From NCBI GenBank assembly GCA_016930895.1, contig JAFGFV010000408.1, positions 1-7,373 on the forward strand: a stretch of 7,373 bases of DNA, written 5' to 3'. The position numbers were made by a program, and so were the translations under genes. The DNA comes from Spirochaetales bacterium. Its GTDB lineage: Bacteria; Spirochaetota; Spirochaetia; SZUA-6; DRHE01. Positions within the stretch are counted from its first letter, which is position 1. Every line of letters starts with the position of its first letter. Of this stretch, positions 1 to 6,393 are shown piece after piece. The notes beneath the pieces were generated by a model that saw nothing but the letters and a program-made list of their open reading frames with translations, was not told the origin of the DNA and made no database searches.

Positions 1-13
1 TGAATCGTGGAGA

Positions 14-27
14 CCAGGGCGCCCTGG
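14..27. promoter_or_regulatory. Perfect 14-bp palindrome upstream of the binding-protein gene (possible operator)
   Basis: The sequence CCAGGGCGCCCTGG is a perfect inverted repeat with no spacer and a central CG. It ends 38 bases before the ATG of the solute-binding protein gene. LacI-family sugar regulators typically bind even-length palindromes with a central CG, so an operator is possible. It could instead be the end of an upstream terminator or simply chance in GC-rich DNA. The core GCGCCCTG occurs again at 30-37. Confidence 0.25.
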
Positions 28-65
28 ATGCGCCCTGCGGATAAAAACCTGCTTAGGAGGTTCGT

Positions 66-1346
66 ATGAAGAGTTCGAGGGGAGCGCTTACCGGGCTTCT
101 GGTCTGCTCGCTCCTGCTCGCCGGGACGGCACTGTTCGCCGCCGGCGGCCAGGAGGAGGGGGCCGGAGCGGCACCGGAGCTGGTGATGATGCACGACAAG
201 GGCGGGAACCCCAACTACCAGCCCTTCTACGAGGCGATGGGCGAACAGGCCATGGCGAAGGTCGGCATCGGATTTACCCCCACGCCGTATCCGACCACGG
301 ACGTGTTCATCTCCGCGGTCCGGGCCGCCCTGCCCACCAAGCAGGCCCCGGACCTGTTCTCCTGGTGGTCCACCTACCGGATGAAGGACCTGATCGATCA
401 GGGCCTGGTGGCCGAGACGACCGATCTGTGGGACAAGCACAAGGCGGAGTACTCCCAGGGCCTGCGGGACGCCTTCACCTTCGGCGGCAAGGTCTACGGT
501 TTTGCCTACGTGGTGGAGTACTGGGGGGTCTGGTACAACAAGGAGGTCTTCGCCAAGTACAACCTGTCGGTGCCCACGACCTGGGCCCAGTTCCTCGAGG
601 TCTGCGACACGCTGAAGAAAAACGGGGTGACCCCGATGCAGCAGACCGTGCAGGCGCGCTGGCCGACCTTCATCACCTTCGAGGAGTTGGTCGGCCGGGA
701 GGACCCGGACCTGTACGTGGACCTGTGCGAGGGCCGGGCCAAGTACAGCGATCCTCGGGTCAAGAAGGCCTTCGCCGTCTGGGCCGACCTGATCGCCAAG
801 GGCTACTTCACCGATCCCTCCACCGATCTGTTCTCCGACGCCCCCAGGCTGTTCAATCAGGGGCAGCTGGCCATGGTGCCCTGCGGCTCGTGGTACATGA
901 CGGTGCTGACCACCAACGGCGTCCCGGAGGACAAGATCGGCATCTTCGTGATGCCCCCGCACAACCCGTCGGCCGGGAAGGTGGCTATCCTGGAGGCTTC
1001 GCCGATCCTGATTGCCAAGAACTCCCCTAATCTCGAGGCGGCCAAGAAGGTGGCCGACTATTGGATGGGAGCGGAAGGCAACGCCTTCTACGCCGAGCTG
1101 GTGGGCCAGTACCCGGCCAACTCCAAGGCCGACACCAGCTACCTGGCCAAGGTTCGGGTGGACTTCCGCAAGACCTTGGTGGACGAGAACTACCGGATCC
1201 TGAACCGCTACTGGGAGGCCACTCCGACCCCGATCTGCGAGCAGGCGGTGGACAAGTTCGCCGAGTTCATCCTGAATCCGGGCTCGGTGGACAAGGTGCT
1301 GGCGGATCTGGACAGGATCGCCGACGAGTACTGGTCGAAGAACTAG
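66..1346 (+). CDS. ABC transporter substrate-binding protein, family 1 (CUT1 carbohydrate type)
   Basis: Periplasmic binding protein that would capture a sugar or sugar-like solute and deliver it to the two permeases encoded directly downstream. The 426-residue length is normal for the MalE/UgpB-like family. Residues 1-26 form a signal peptide: a basic start, a hydrophobic stretch at about 9-24, then ALFAA before GGQEE, suggesting signal peptidase I cleavage. There is no lipobox cysteine at the cleavage site. Family signatures seen are the YWGVWYNKEVF segment (152-162), the FNQGQLAM...GSW segment (263-276), and Trp/Tyr-rich patches (SWWSTY, 99-104) of the kind that stack on sugar rings. The start is set by AGGAGG at 55-60, five bases before the ATG. 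The 'AAGGQ' end of the signal peptide resembles spirochaete binding proteins. The substrate cannot be named from sequence. Confidence 0.93.
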   Translation: MKSSRGALTGLLVCSLLLAGTALFAAGGQEEGAGAAPELVMMHDKGGNPNYQPFYEAMGEQAMAKVGIGFTPTPYPTTDVFISAVRAALPTKQAPDLFSWWSTYRMKDLIDQGLVAETTDLWDKHKAEYSQGLRDAFTFGGKVYGFAYVVEYWGVWYNKEVFAKYNLSVPTTWAQFLEVCDTLKKNGVTPMQQTVQARWPTFITFEELVGREDPDLYVDLCEGRAKYSDPRVKKAFAVWADLIAKGYFTDPSTDLFSDAPRLFNQGQLAMVPCGSWYMTVLTTNGVPEDKIGIFVMPPHNPSAGKVAILEASPILIAKNSPNLEAAKKVADYWMGAEGNAFYAELVGQYPANSKADTSYLAKVRVDFRKTLVDENYRILNRYWEATPTPICEQAVDKFAEFILNPGSVDKVLADLDRIADEYWSKN

Positions 1347-1378
1347 TACAGGCGACTGGCTCGGAAGACTGTCGGCGT

Positions 1379-1413
1379 CCCGGGGCCTTGCCTCGTACCG
1401 GTGAGGTCCCGGG
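1379..1413 (+). other. Candidate intercistronic RNA hairpin between binding-protein and permease genes
   Basis: CCCGGG at 1379-1384 can pair with CCCGGG at 1408-1413, and CCTC at 1391-1394 with GAGG at 1403-1406. This gives a bulged stem-loop in the 79-base gap after the binding-protein stop codon. No T-run follows, so it is not a standard intrinsic terminator. In many ABC operons a hairpin here protects the upstream message and makes the binding protein more abundant than the permeases; that role here is inference. Confidence 0.35.
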
Positions 1414-1425
1414 GGCGCCGTTCTC

Positions 1426-2319
1426 ATGCGGAAGGGGAGCAAGGGCTTGAAGAAAGGCGAGCTGACCGTAAGCTATCTGTTCGTGCTGCCCGCCCTGGTG
1501 CTGGTGGTGGTGCTCCTGCTGGTGCCGATGGCGCAGAACGTCTACTACAGCTTCTTCGAGTGGGACGGGCTGGGCGAGCCCGTGTTCAACGGGATCTCCA
1601 ACTACACCCGCCTGGTGGTGGACCAGGACTTCCTGGTCTCGATGCGCAACACCCTGATCTGGGTGGTGTTCACCCTTCTCTTTCCGGTGCTGGGCGGTTT
1701 GCTGGTGGCGGTGTTCGTGGAGGGGCTGATCGGCGAGCGCTTCTTCAAGTCGATCTTCTTTATCCCGCTGACTATCTCCTTCGTGGCCACCGGGATCATC
1801 TGGAGCTACATGTTTTCCAAGGAGCTGGGGGTGCTCAACAATCTGTTCGCGCTGGTGGGTCTTCCTCTCAAGCCCTCCTGGCTCACCGCCGTGCCTCTGA
1901 ACACCTTCGCCATGCTCATCGCCTGGACCTGGCAGCAGCTGGGCACCAACATGGTGCTCTTTCTCATGGGGCTGTCGACCATCCCGGTGGAGCCGATCGA
2001 GGCTTCGATCCTCGACGGGGCCGGGGCCTTCCAGACTTTCGTGCACATCAAGCTCCCCATGCTGCGGCCCATCACCACGGTGGTCATCACCATGGCCATG
2101 GTCAACTCCTTCAAGGCTTTCGACATCATCTACGTGATGACCCGCGGCGGCCCGTACCACTCCTCCGAGACCCTGGCGGTCACCATGTTCCGGGAGACCT
2201 TCACGCTGTTCCACATGGGCTACGGGGCGGCGATCGCCGTGGTCCTGTCGATCATCGTCATCGCGGTGTCGGCGCTGTACATCCGGCGGATGGCCAACAA
2301 GGACCTGCTGTACTACTAG
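1426..2319 (+). CDS. CUT1 ABC transporter permease, MalF/UgpA-like
   Basis: Inner-membrane subunit forming half of the translocation channel of the sugar importer. It has about six transmembrane helices: a hydrophobic stretch at about 16-36, then segments near 76-98, 108-130, 160-182, 214-235 and 266-285. The cytoplasmic EAA coupling loop that docks on the ATPase is clear at 192-211 (EAS-x-LDGAGA then IKLP). The length of 297 is usual for the family. The ATG at 1426 has only a weak GGGGG (1411-1415) upstream. An in-frame TTG at 1447 sits seven bases after AAGGGGAG (1432-1439) and would give a protein starting MKKGELTVSYLF, much like other family members, so the true start may be seven codons later. 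It is followed 20 bases later by the second permease gene. Confidence 0.93.
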   Translation: MRKGSKGLKKGELTVSYLFVLPALVLVVVLLLVPMAQNVYYSFFEWDGLGEPVFNGISNYTRLVVDQDFLVSMRNTLIWVVFTLLFPVLGGLLVAVFVEGLIGERFFKSIFFIPLTISFVATGIIWSYMFSKELGVLNNLFALVGLPLKPSWLTAVPLNTFAMLIAWTWQQLGTNMVLFLMGLSTIPVEPIEASILDGAGAFQTFVHIKLPMLRPITTVVITMAMVNSFKAFDIIYVMTRGGPYHSSETLAVTMFRETFTLFHMGYGAAIAVVLSIIVIAVSALYIRRMANKDLLYY

Positions 2320-2339
2320 GACCAGGGGAGGATGCGGCA

Positions 2340-3170
2340 ATGAGAGGACATGCGCGGAAGATTCCCACCTACGTGATCCTGATCGTGCTGGTGCTGTTGT
2401 GGGTGCTGCCCGTGTGGACCACCTTCCTGGTTTCTTTCAAGAGCTCCGAGGACTTCGTTTCGCAGAAGTTCTATGAGCTGCCCACCAGGGTCTCGTTCGT
2501 GGACAACCTCAAGAACGTGCTCAAGATCTACCGGCTCCACGAGCACTTCCTGAACTCCGTGCTGTACGCGGTGGCCGGGGCCGCCATCGCCATCGCCGTG
2601 GCATCCCTGGCGGGCTTCAGCCTCGTGCGCCTCAAGCCGCCGCTGTTCTTCCTGCTGTTCCTGATCATCTACTCCGGGACCCTCTTCCCCTTTCAGATGT
2701 ACCTGATCCCGGTGTATCGCCTGTACAACGTGCTCGGGCTATACAACACCCGCGCGGGGCTGATCCTGATCTACGGGGCGATCTGCACCCCCTTCGCCCT
2801 GTTCGTGTACCGGGGGTTCTACACCACCATTCCCAAAGAGATCGAGGATGCCGCCAAGATCGACGGCTGCGGGCCGGCGCGGACCTTCTTCGCGATCTTC
2901 CTGCCTCAGTCCCTGCCTCCCACGGCGGTGGTGGCCCTGTTCCAGATGACCTGGATCTGGAACGACCTGCTCTTCGGCATGGTCCTGTCCCGGACCCAGA
3001 ACATCCGGCCCATCATGGTGGCCCTGGCCACGATGTCCGGCTACGGGGGCGGCAACATCCCCTACATCATGACCGCCGTAGTCCTGACCGCTATTCCCAC
3101 CATCCTGCTGTTCGTGCTGCTGCAGAAGTATTTCATCAAGGGCATGACCCTGTCGGTGGCCGGGGGATGA
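2340..3170 (+). CDS. CUT1 ABC transporter permease, MalG/UgpE-like
   Basis: Second channel-forming permease of the sugar importer, 276 residues, the standard size. Helices are visible at about 11-31, 73-95, 102-124, 138-158, 194-215 and 243-263. The EAA loop reads EDAAKIDGCGPA from 169, followed by IFLPQSLP. The C-terminus (QKYFIKGMTLSVAGG) is the typical 'F-x-x-G-x-x-x-G-x-x-K/G' ending of MalG-like proteins. The ATG at 2340 is set by AGGGGAGG at 2324-2331. The reading frame stays open far upstream, but that part overlaps the first permease gene and is not protein-like. No ABC ATPase follows; the next gene is on the opposite strand, so the pair probably uses a shared MsmK/UgpC-type ATPase encoded elsewhere. 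Confidence 0.94.
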   Translation: MRGHARKIPTYVILIVLVLLWVLPVWTTFLVSFKSSEDFVSQKFYELPTRVSFVDNLKNVLKIYRLHEHFLNSVLYAVAGAAIAIAVASLAGFSLVRLKPPLFFLLFLIIYSGTLFPFQMYLIPVYRLYNVLGLYNTRAGLILIYGAICTPFALFVYRGFYTTIPKEIEDAAKIDGCGPARTFFAIFLPQSLPPTAVVALFQMTWIWNDLLFGMVLSRTQNIRPIMVALATMSGYGGGNIPYIMTAVVLTAIPTILLFVLLQKYFIKGMTLSVAGG

Positions 3171-3195
3171 GCGAAACCACGGGGAGGGGTGCAGG
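3171..3195. other. 25-bp convergent gap with no visible terminator
   Basis: The permease gene and the opposite-strand methyltransferase-like gene end only 25 bases apart. I see no stem-loop with a T-run for either direction, so transcripts may read into each other or end by a Rho-dependent or otherwise unrecognised route. Confidence 0.4.
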
Positions 3196-4173
3196 CTACT
3201 GCCGGTAGCGGCCCAGCTCCCGGAAGGCACGGATGCAGGCCCGATAGTTCTCCTGGCTCATCCCGATGGAGCTGTACTCCTCCACGTAGCCGATCAGCCC
3301 GCCGTCGTAGCTGCCCAGGTGCTCCACCAGGGATGCCACGTCCGCGTAGATCTGCTCCACCGTTCCGGAGATGGCGGTGGTCTGGTAGCTCACCGGGCAG
3401 ACGAAGCACACCCGGCCGCCGAAGCTCCTGCCCAACTCGGCGATGTCGTAGAGGTTCGGCTGGCTCAGGTTCAGCATGTCCACGCCGATCTCGATCAGCT
3501 CGGGAACCAGCTCTCGGACGTAGCCGCAGCTGTGGAAGTAGACCTCGAGACCCAGCTCGTGGGCCAGGGTGAACTGGCGGCGGTAGCGCTCCCGGAAGTG
3601 CCGGCGCCAGAGCTCGGGGGACAGGATCAGGTTCTCCTGGGTGCCCCAATCGTCGTAGAAGGCCACTCCGTGGAAGCCCCGTCCCGGCAGGCGCCGGATC
3701 ACCTCCTCCTCGAAGCCGAAGACGCGGTCGGCCAGGAGGGAGATCTCGGGACGCTCTTCGACCAGGTCCACCAGCAGGTTGGCGAAACCGCGCAGGAAGC
3801 TCATCACGGTAAAGCCGGTGAGCACCAGGCTGGCCAGATAGTAACGCTCGCCGTACTCGCGCATGATTCCGGGAACGTGGGCGAAGCGCTCCGGGTCATC
3901 GGGATCCGGCATCTCCAGCGACGGCAGGCGGGACCACTCCGGGAGCAGTGGTTCCCGGGGCTGACCCATGGTGCGGTCGAGTTTCTCCCAGGAGAAGCCC
4001 CACTCCGAGCGGTCCTCCGCGGCCCCCATGAAGTGGCGCACCACGTCCACGACCACGATGTCCGACTGCTCCTTGTCCTGGTTGAAGAACAGGAGGGGAA
4101 CGTAGTCGGGCCCCCGCCGGTGAATGGCCCGCCGGACCTGCCCGCACCGTCCCTTTTCCGTCGGTGTGCTCAC
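3196..4173 (-). CDS. Uroporphyrinogen decarboxylase / corrinoid methyltransferase superfamily protein (MtaA/MtbA-like)
   Basis: Cytoplasmic TIM-barrel-type protein of the URO-D superfamily (COG0407-like). From the GTG start it has 325 residues. Family landmarks are RRAIHRRGPDYVPL near the N-terminus (14-27), DDWGTQENLILSPELWRRHF (174-193), YFHSCG (212-217), GVDMLNLSQPN (230-240), ISGTVEQI (268-275) and ENYRACIRAF (308-317). His214 and Cys216 form the H-x-C pair that binds zinc in methyltransferase members; Cys256 or Cys259 might be a third ligand, but the spacing differs from the MtbA pattern I know. These features favour a methyl-transfer or demethylation role over haem synthesis, but the substrate is unknown. 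The GTG at 4173 follows GGGGGA by eight bases. An in-frame ATG at 4206, and a longer frame reaching 4326, are alternatives; the extra residues do not look like family sequence and would cover the control region. Such proteins often sit beside sugar ABC operons. Confidence 0.85.
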   Translation of the reverse strand: MSTPTEKGRCGQVRRAIHRRGPDYVPLLFFNQDKEQSDIVVVDVVRHFMGAAEDRSEWGFSWEKLDRTMGQPREPLLPEWSRLPSLEMPDPDDPERFAHVPGIMREYGERYYLASLVLTGFTVMSFLRGFANLLVDLVEERPEISLLADRVFGFEEEVIRRLPGRGFHGVAFYDDWGTQENLILSPELWRRHFRERYRRQFTLAHELGLEVYFHSCGYVRELVPELIEIGVDMLNLSQPNLYDIAELGRSFGGRVCFVCPVSYQTTAISGTVEQIYADVASLVEHLGSYDGGLIGYVEEYSSIGMSQENYRACIRAFRELGRYRQ

Positions 4174-4265
4174 CTCGACAATCCCCCGTGCCTCCCCTTG
4201 TACCATTCCTGGATGGGCCGCGTCCAGCCGACCCACAGCAACCCGCTCCGAAGAGGTACCGCGGG

Positions 4266-4278
4266 GCAAATTTTTTGC
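4266..4278. repeat. Imperfectly separate inverted repeat GCAAA-TTT-TTTGC overlapping the main palindrome
   Basis: GCAAA at 4266-4270 and TTTGC at 4274-4278 form a 5-3-5 inverted repeat sharing its right half with the larger palindrome at 4275-4291. Three TGCAA/TTGC-type half-sites thus lie in a row with about 10-base steps, as might suit two dimers bound side by side. Confidence 0.35.
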
Positions 4279-4291
4279 AACAATGTTGCAA
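4275..4291. promoter_or_regulatory. Perfect 17-bp palindrome, candidate Fur-family operator
   Basis: TTGCAACAATGTTGCAA is an exact 8-1-8 inverted repeat centred on A4283. Its size, symmetry and AT-rich core match the general form of Fur/Zur/PerR boxes, and it lies 33 bases before the ATG of a Fur-family gene, the usual place for an autoregulatory operator. Its right half (TTGCAA, 4286-4291) could double as a -35 element, so binding would block transcription. That the neighbouring regulator binds it is inference from position and shape. Confidence 0.6.
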
Positions 4292-4315
4292 GTACTCGGC
4301 CAGCCGTGATAGGCT
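4286..4315 (+). promoter_or_regulatory. Possible promoter for the regulator-ECF operon
   Basis: TTGCAA at 4286-4291 resembles a -35 box (TTGACA). TAGGCT at 4310-4315 is a poor -10 box at an 18-base spacing; TGATAG at 4307-4312 is an alternative. If used, transcription would start about at 4322, only a few bases before the ATG at 4325, giving a leaderless or nearly leaderless message. This agrees with the lack of a Shine-Dalgarno sequence before that ATG. Confidence 0.3.
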
Positions 4316-4324
4316 GTGCGCGCC

Positions 4325-4804
4325 ATGGACGCTACGGAGCTGCTGCGTCAGCACGGGCAACGGGTCACCCCCGTGAGGGTGCAGGTGCTGGAGGCCCTCT
4401 TCCGCATGGGCCGTCCGGTTTCACCAGCCCAGCTGGCCGAGATCCCCCAGCTGCGGGGCTGCGATCGGGTGACCCTGTACCGCACCCTCAACCGTCTGCG
4501 CGTGGCAAGGCTGGTGCACGCGGTGGAGGGGATCGACGGCGCCTGGCGCTATTGCGCCCATCCCCCGGACACCCGGGGCTGCCCGGGGGACCATCCGCAC
4601 TTCCTGTGCCTGAGCTGTGGACGCATGACCTGCCTGATCGGACAGAGGCTTCCGCACGTCGAGGTCCCGCCCGGGGTGCAGGTGGAGGGCAAGCAGCTCG
4701 TGGTATACGGGCGCTGCGCGGAGTGCGCCCGGGCCGGGAAGGGGTCTGCTCCCAGCGACCCCGGGCCGTCGGAGCCCCCGGGGCATAGGGAGGCCGGACC
4801 ATGA
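4325..4804 (+). CDS. Fur-family metal-responsive transcriptional regulator (Zur-like)
   Basis: Dimeric metal-sensing repressor, first gene of the ECF transporter operon. The N-terminal winged-helix domain contains the hallmark TPVRVQVLEAL (15-25) and recognition-helix segment DRVTLYRTLNRL (47-58). The C-terminal half has HPHFLCLSCG (90-99), with His90/His92 as likely sensory-metal ligands, and two CxxC pairs (Cys95/Cys98, Cys131/Cys134) that form the structural zinc site. Extra cysteines at 77, 86 and 103 near the histidines suggest a Cys-containing sensory site, more like Zur than Fur or PerR, but the metal cannot be fixed by eye. A proline-rich tail of about 25 residues (135-159) is unusual and probably disordered. 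The 159-residue start at ATG 4325 has no Shine-Dalgarno; GTG at 4316 would add three residues. The stop overlaps the next start (ATGA). The palindrome at 4275-4291 is its probable operator. Confidence 0.92.
   Translation: MDATELLRQHGQRVTPVRVQVLEALFRMGRPVSPAQLAEIPQLRGCDRVTLYRTLNRLRVARLVHAVEGIDGAWRYCAHPPDTRGCPGDHPHFLCLSCGRMTCLIGQRLPHVEVPPGVQVEGKQLVVYGRCAECARAGKGSAPSDPGPSEPPGHREAGP
4787..4793 (+). promoter_or_regulatory. Ribosome binding site fixing the ATPase start
   Basis: AGGGAGG lies seven bases before ATG 4801, inside the end of the regulator gene. It supports this ATG, and therefore the unusual repeat-containing N-terminal extension, as translated. Confidence 0.75.
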
Positions 4805-6393
4805 GCGTGCGGCAGGCCGGAGGGAGCCTGAGTCTGCCAAGCAGCCTGAGTCTGCCAAGCAGCCTGAGGCTTGTGCACAGCCCGGCGGGGCATCCGGCGC
4901 CGGTCCCCGCCCTGAGCCTGAGCGAGGTCACGGTCCGTTACGGAAGCCGCGAAGCCCTGCGGGGCCTGACCGTGAGGATCGAGCGGGGACAGTTCGTCCT
5001 CGTTACCGGCCCCAGCGGGTGTGGAAAGAGCACCCTGGCCCTGGCGGCCTGCGGGCTGATTCCCCACGCTCAGGGGGCCCAGCTGGAGGGGATGGTGTCG
5101 CTGTTCGGGTGCGACACGCGTTCCCGTCCGGTCCACACCCTGGCGGGCCAGGTGGGGATCGTGTTCCAGGACCCTGCGGCTCAGCTGTTCCACGGAGTGG
5201 TGGAGGAGGAGATCGCCTTTGCACCCCGGAACCTCGGGCTTCCTGATCCTGCGGTAGCCCAACGGGTGGCCTGGGCCATGGACGCGGTCGGCATTCAGCA
5301 CCTGGCGGGCCGCCTGACCCAGAGCCTCTCCGCCGGAGAGCGGCAGCGGTTGGCCGTGGCCGCGGCGCTCAGCCTCCGGCCCCGGGTCCTGGTGCTCGAC
5401 GAACCCACGGCCAACCTGGACTGGCAGGGGGTCGAGCTGCTGGTAGCCACGCTCAGCCGCCTGCACCGGGAGCAGGGGCTCACGGTCCTGGTGATCGAGC
5501 ACCGGCTGTCGGCTTTCTGCCCGATCGCCGAGCGGGTGCTGATCCTCAAAGACGGGCGCCTGGTCGCCGACGGCCCTCCCCAGAAGGTGTTCGGGGCCCG
5601 CAGGCGCCTCGTACAGCTGGGACTGCGGTTTCCCCGCCCGTACGTGCCCGATGCGTTGGAGCATTACCTGCCCCGGGGCGTCGATCCCGGCCGCCGTACC
5701 GTGGCGCCGCTGGCGGCCCTCCAAGGGGTCAGCGCGGGCTACGGTCGCCGGCGGGTGCTGCATGAGGTGGATCTCGCCCTGTATCCGGGGGAGTTCGCCG
5801 CCCTGGTCGGTCGAAACGGGGCGGGCAAGAGCACCCTGGCCCGGGTGTTGGCGGGGATGATCCGCCCGCGGCGGGGCAAGGTCCGCTGGGAGCGCTCTCT
5901 AAGGCGGCTGCCACTGGGCCGCCGGGTGGGGTTTCTGTTTCAGAACGCCGCGGGCCAGCTCCTGATGGACACGGTGGGAGAGGAGGTGGCCTTTGCCCCC
6001 GGGAACCTGGGCCTGGACGCGGAAGGCTGTGCGCACCGAGCCATGAGCTCCGCCGGTCTGCTGGGAATGCAGGACCGGGCGCCGGGAGCGCTGAGCCTCG
6101 GAGAGCAGCAGCGCACGGCCCTGGCGGCGGTACTGTCTCCGGGTCCCGCCCTGCTGATCCTCGACGAGCCGACCGTCGGCCAGGACTGGGGACACCTGGA
6201 GCGGCTCATGGACCACCTGCGCGGGCTGACGCGCGGGGGTACTTCGGTGCTGCTGATCACCCACGACGACAAGCTGGTGTGCCGCTTCGCGGATCGGATC
6301 CTCTGTATAGAGCAGGGCCGCTTGTGCGCAGACGGTCCTCCCCGGTGCGGCCGGCAGAAGGTGGAGAACGAGAGCGAGGTACTGGGAGCATGA
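4801..6393 (+). CDS. Fused double ABC ATPase of an ECF transporter (EcfA-EcfA')
   Basis: Cytoplasmic ATPase that would power an ECF importer; two CbiO/EcfA-type nucleotide-binding domains in one 530-residue chain. Domain 1 (about 38-275) has Walker A GPSGCGKST (70-78), Q-loop Gln123 in VFQDPAAQLF, signature LSAGE (176-180), Walker B LVLDEP with Glu201, and H-loop His234. Domain 2 (about 303-515) has Walker A GRNGAGKST (337-345), Gln381, signature LSLGE (431-435), LLILDEP with Glu456, and His488. Both sites look catalytically complete. The 'EEEIAFAPRNLGL' and 'GEEVAFAPGNLGL' segments after each Q-loop are typical of EcfA proteins. The first 37 residues are an extension carrying a repeated SLSLPS unit. 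The gene overlaps both neighbours by four bases (ATGA), indicating coupled translation with the regulator and the membrane protein. Confidence 0.93.
   Translation: MSVRQAGGSLSLPSSLSLPSSLRLVHSPAGHPAPVPALSLSEVTVRYGSREALRGLTVRIERGQFVLVTGPSGCGKSTLALAACGLIPHAQGAQLEGMVSLFGCDTRSRPVHTLAGQVGIVFQDPAAQLFHGVVEEEIAFAPRNLGLPDPAVAQRVAWAMDAVGIQHLAGRLTQSLSAGERQRLAVAAALSLRPRVLVLDEPTANLDWQGVELLVATLSRLHREQGLTVLVIEHRLSAFCPIAERVLILKDGRLVADGPPQKVFGARRRLVQLGLRFPRPYVPDALEHYLPRGVDPGRRTVAPLAALQGVSAGYGRRRVLHEVDLALYPGEFAALVGRNGAGKSTLARVLAGMIRPRRGKVRWERSLRRLPLGRRVGFLFQNAAGQLLMDTVGEEVAFAPGNLGLDAEGCAHRAMSSAGLLGMQDRAPGALSLGEQQRTALAAVLSPGPALLILDEPTVGQDWGHLERLMDHLRGLTRGGTSVLLITHDDKLVCRFADRILCIEQGRLCADGPPRCGRQKVENESEVLGA
4825..4868 (+). 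repeat. 18-bp in-frame tandem repeat at the ATPase N-terminus
   Basis: The unit AGCCTGAGTCTGCCAAGC occurs twice without mismatch (4825-4842, 4843-4860), followed by a third partial copy of eight bases (4861-4868). Each unit is six codons and encodes SLSLPS, so copy-number change would keep the frame. It lies before the first conserved part of the ATPase domain. Confidence 0.9.

Larger units (their letters stand above)
4174..4324. promoter_or_regulatory. Divergent intergenic control region
   Basis: This 151-base gap separates the minus-strand methyltransferase-like gene from the plus-strand Fur-family regulator gene. It contains an AT-rich patch at 4268-4291, conspicuous in otherwise GC-rich DNA, with two overlapping inverted repeats. 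A further small inverted repeat, CAGCC (4301-4305) with GGCTG (4312-4316), lies just before the regulator start. Because both genes start on either side, the patch could control both. I found no convincing -35/-10 pair for the minus strand. Confidence 0.55.

Noticed and set aside
1401..2339. Upstream extension of the second permease's frame by about 313 codons
   Set aside because: The extension overlaps the first permease gene in another frame and is low-complexity Arg/Gly/His-rich; the ATG at 2340 with its strong Shine-Dalgarno is the true start.
1267..2340. 357-codon open frame on the minus strand across the first permease gene
   Set aside because: Its translation is rich in His, Gln, Glu and Arg with no domain pattern, as expected from the reverse of hydrophobic GC-rich codons; the plus-strand permease is clearly the real gene.
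4266..4291. T-run with inverted repeats as an intrinsic terminator
   Set aside because: The repeats lie before, not after, the genes on both strands, the T-run precedes the larger palindrome, and the stem is AT-rich; an operator fits better.
4174..4326. N-terminal extension of the URO-D-like protein to 376 residues
   Set aside because: The added residues do not resemble the family and would run through the palindrome and the Fur-family start; GTG 4173 gives a family-like N-terminus.
3319..4788. 489-codon plus-strand frame opposite the URO-D-like gene
   Set aside because: It is antisense to a clear family member and out of frame with the Fur-family gene; no recognisable motifs.
4825..4868. 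Tandem repeat as a CRISPR array or iteron origin
   Set aside because: The units are directly adjacent without spacers, only about 2.4 copies exist, and they lie inside a coding frame.
4549..5763. 404-codon minus-strand frame opposite the ATPase gene
   Set aside because: Shadow of the ATPase coding sequence; composition rich in Gln, His, Pro and Arg, with no domain signature.
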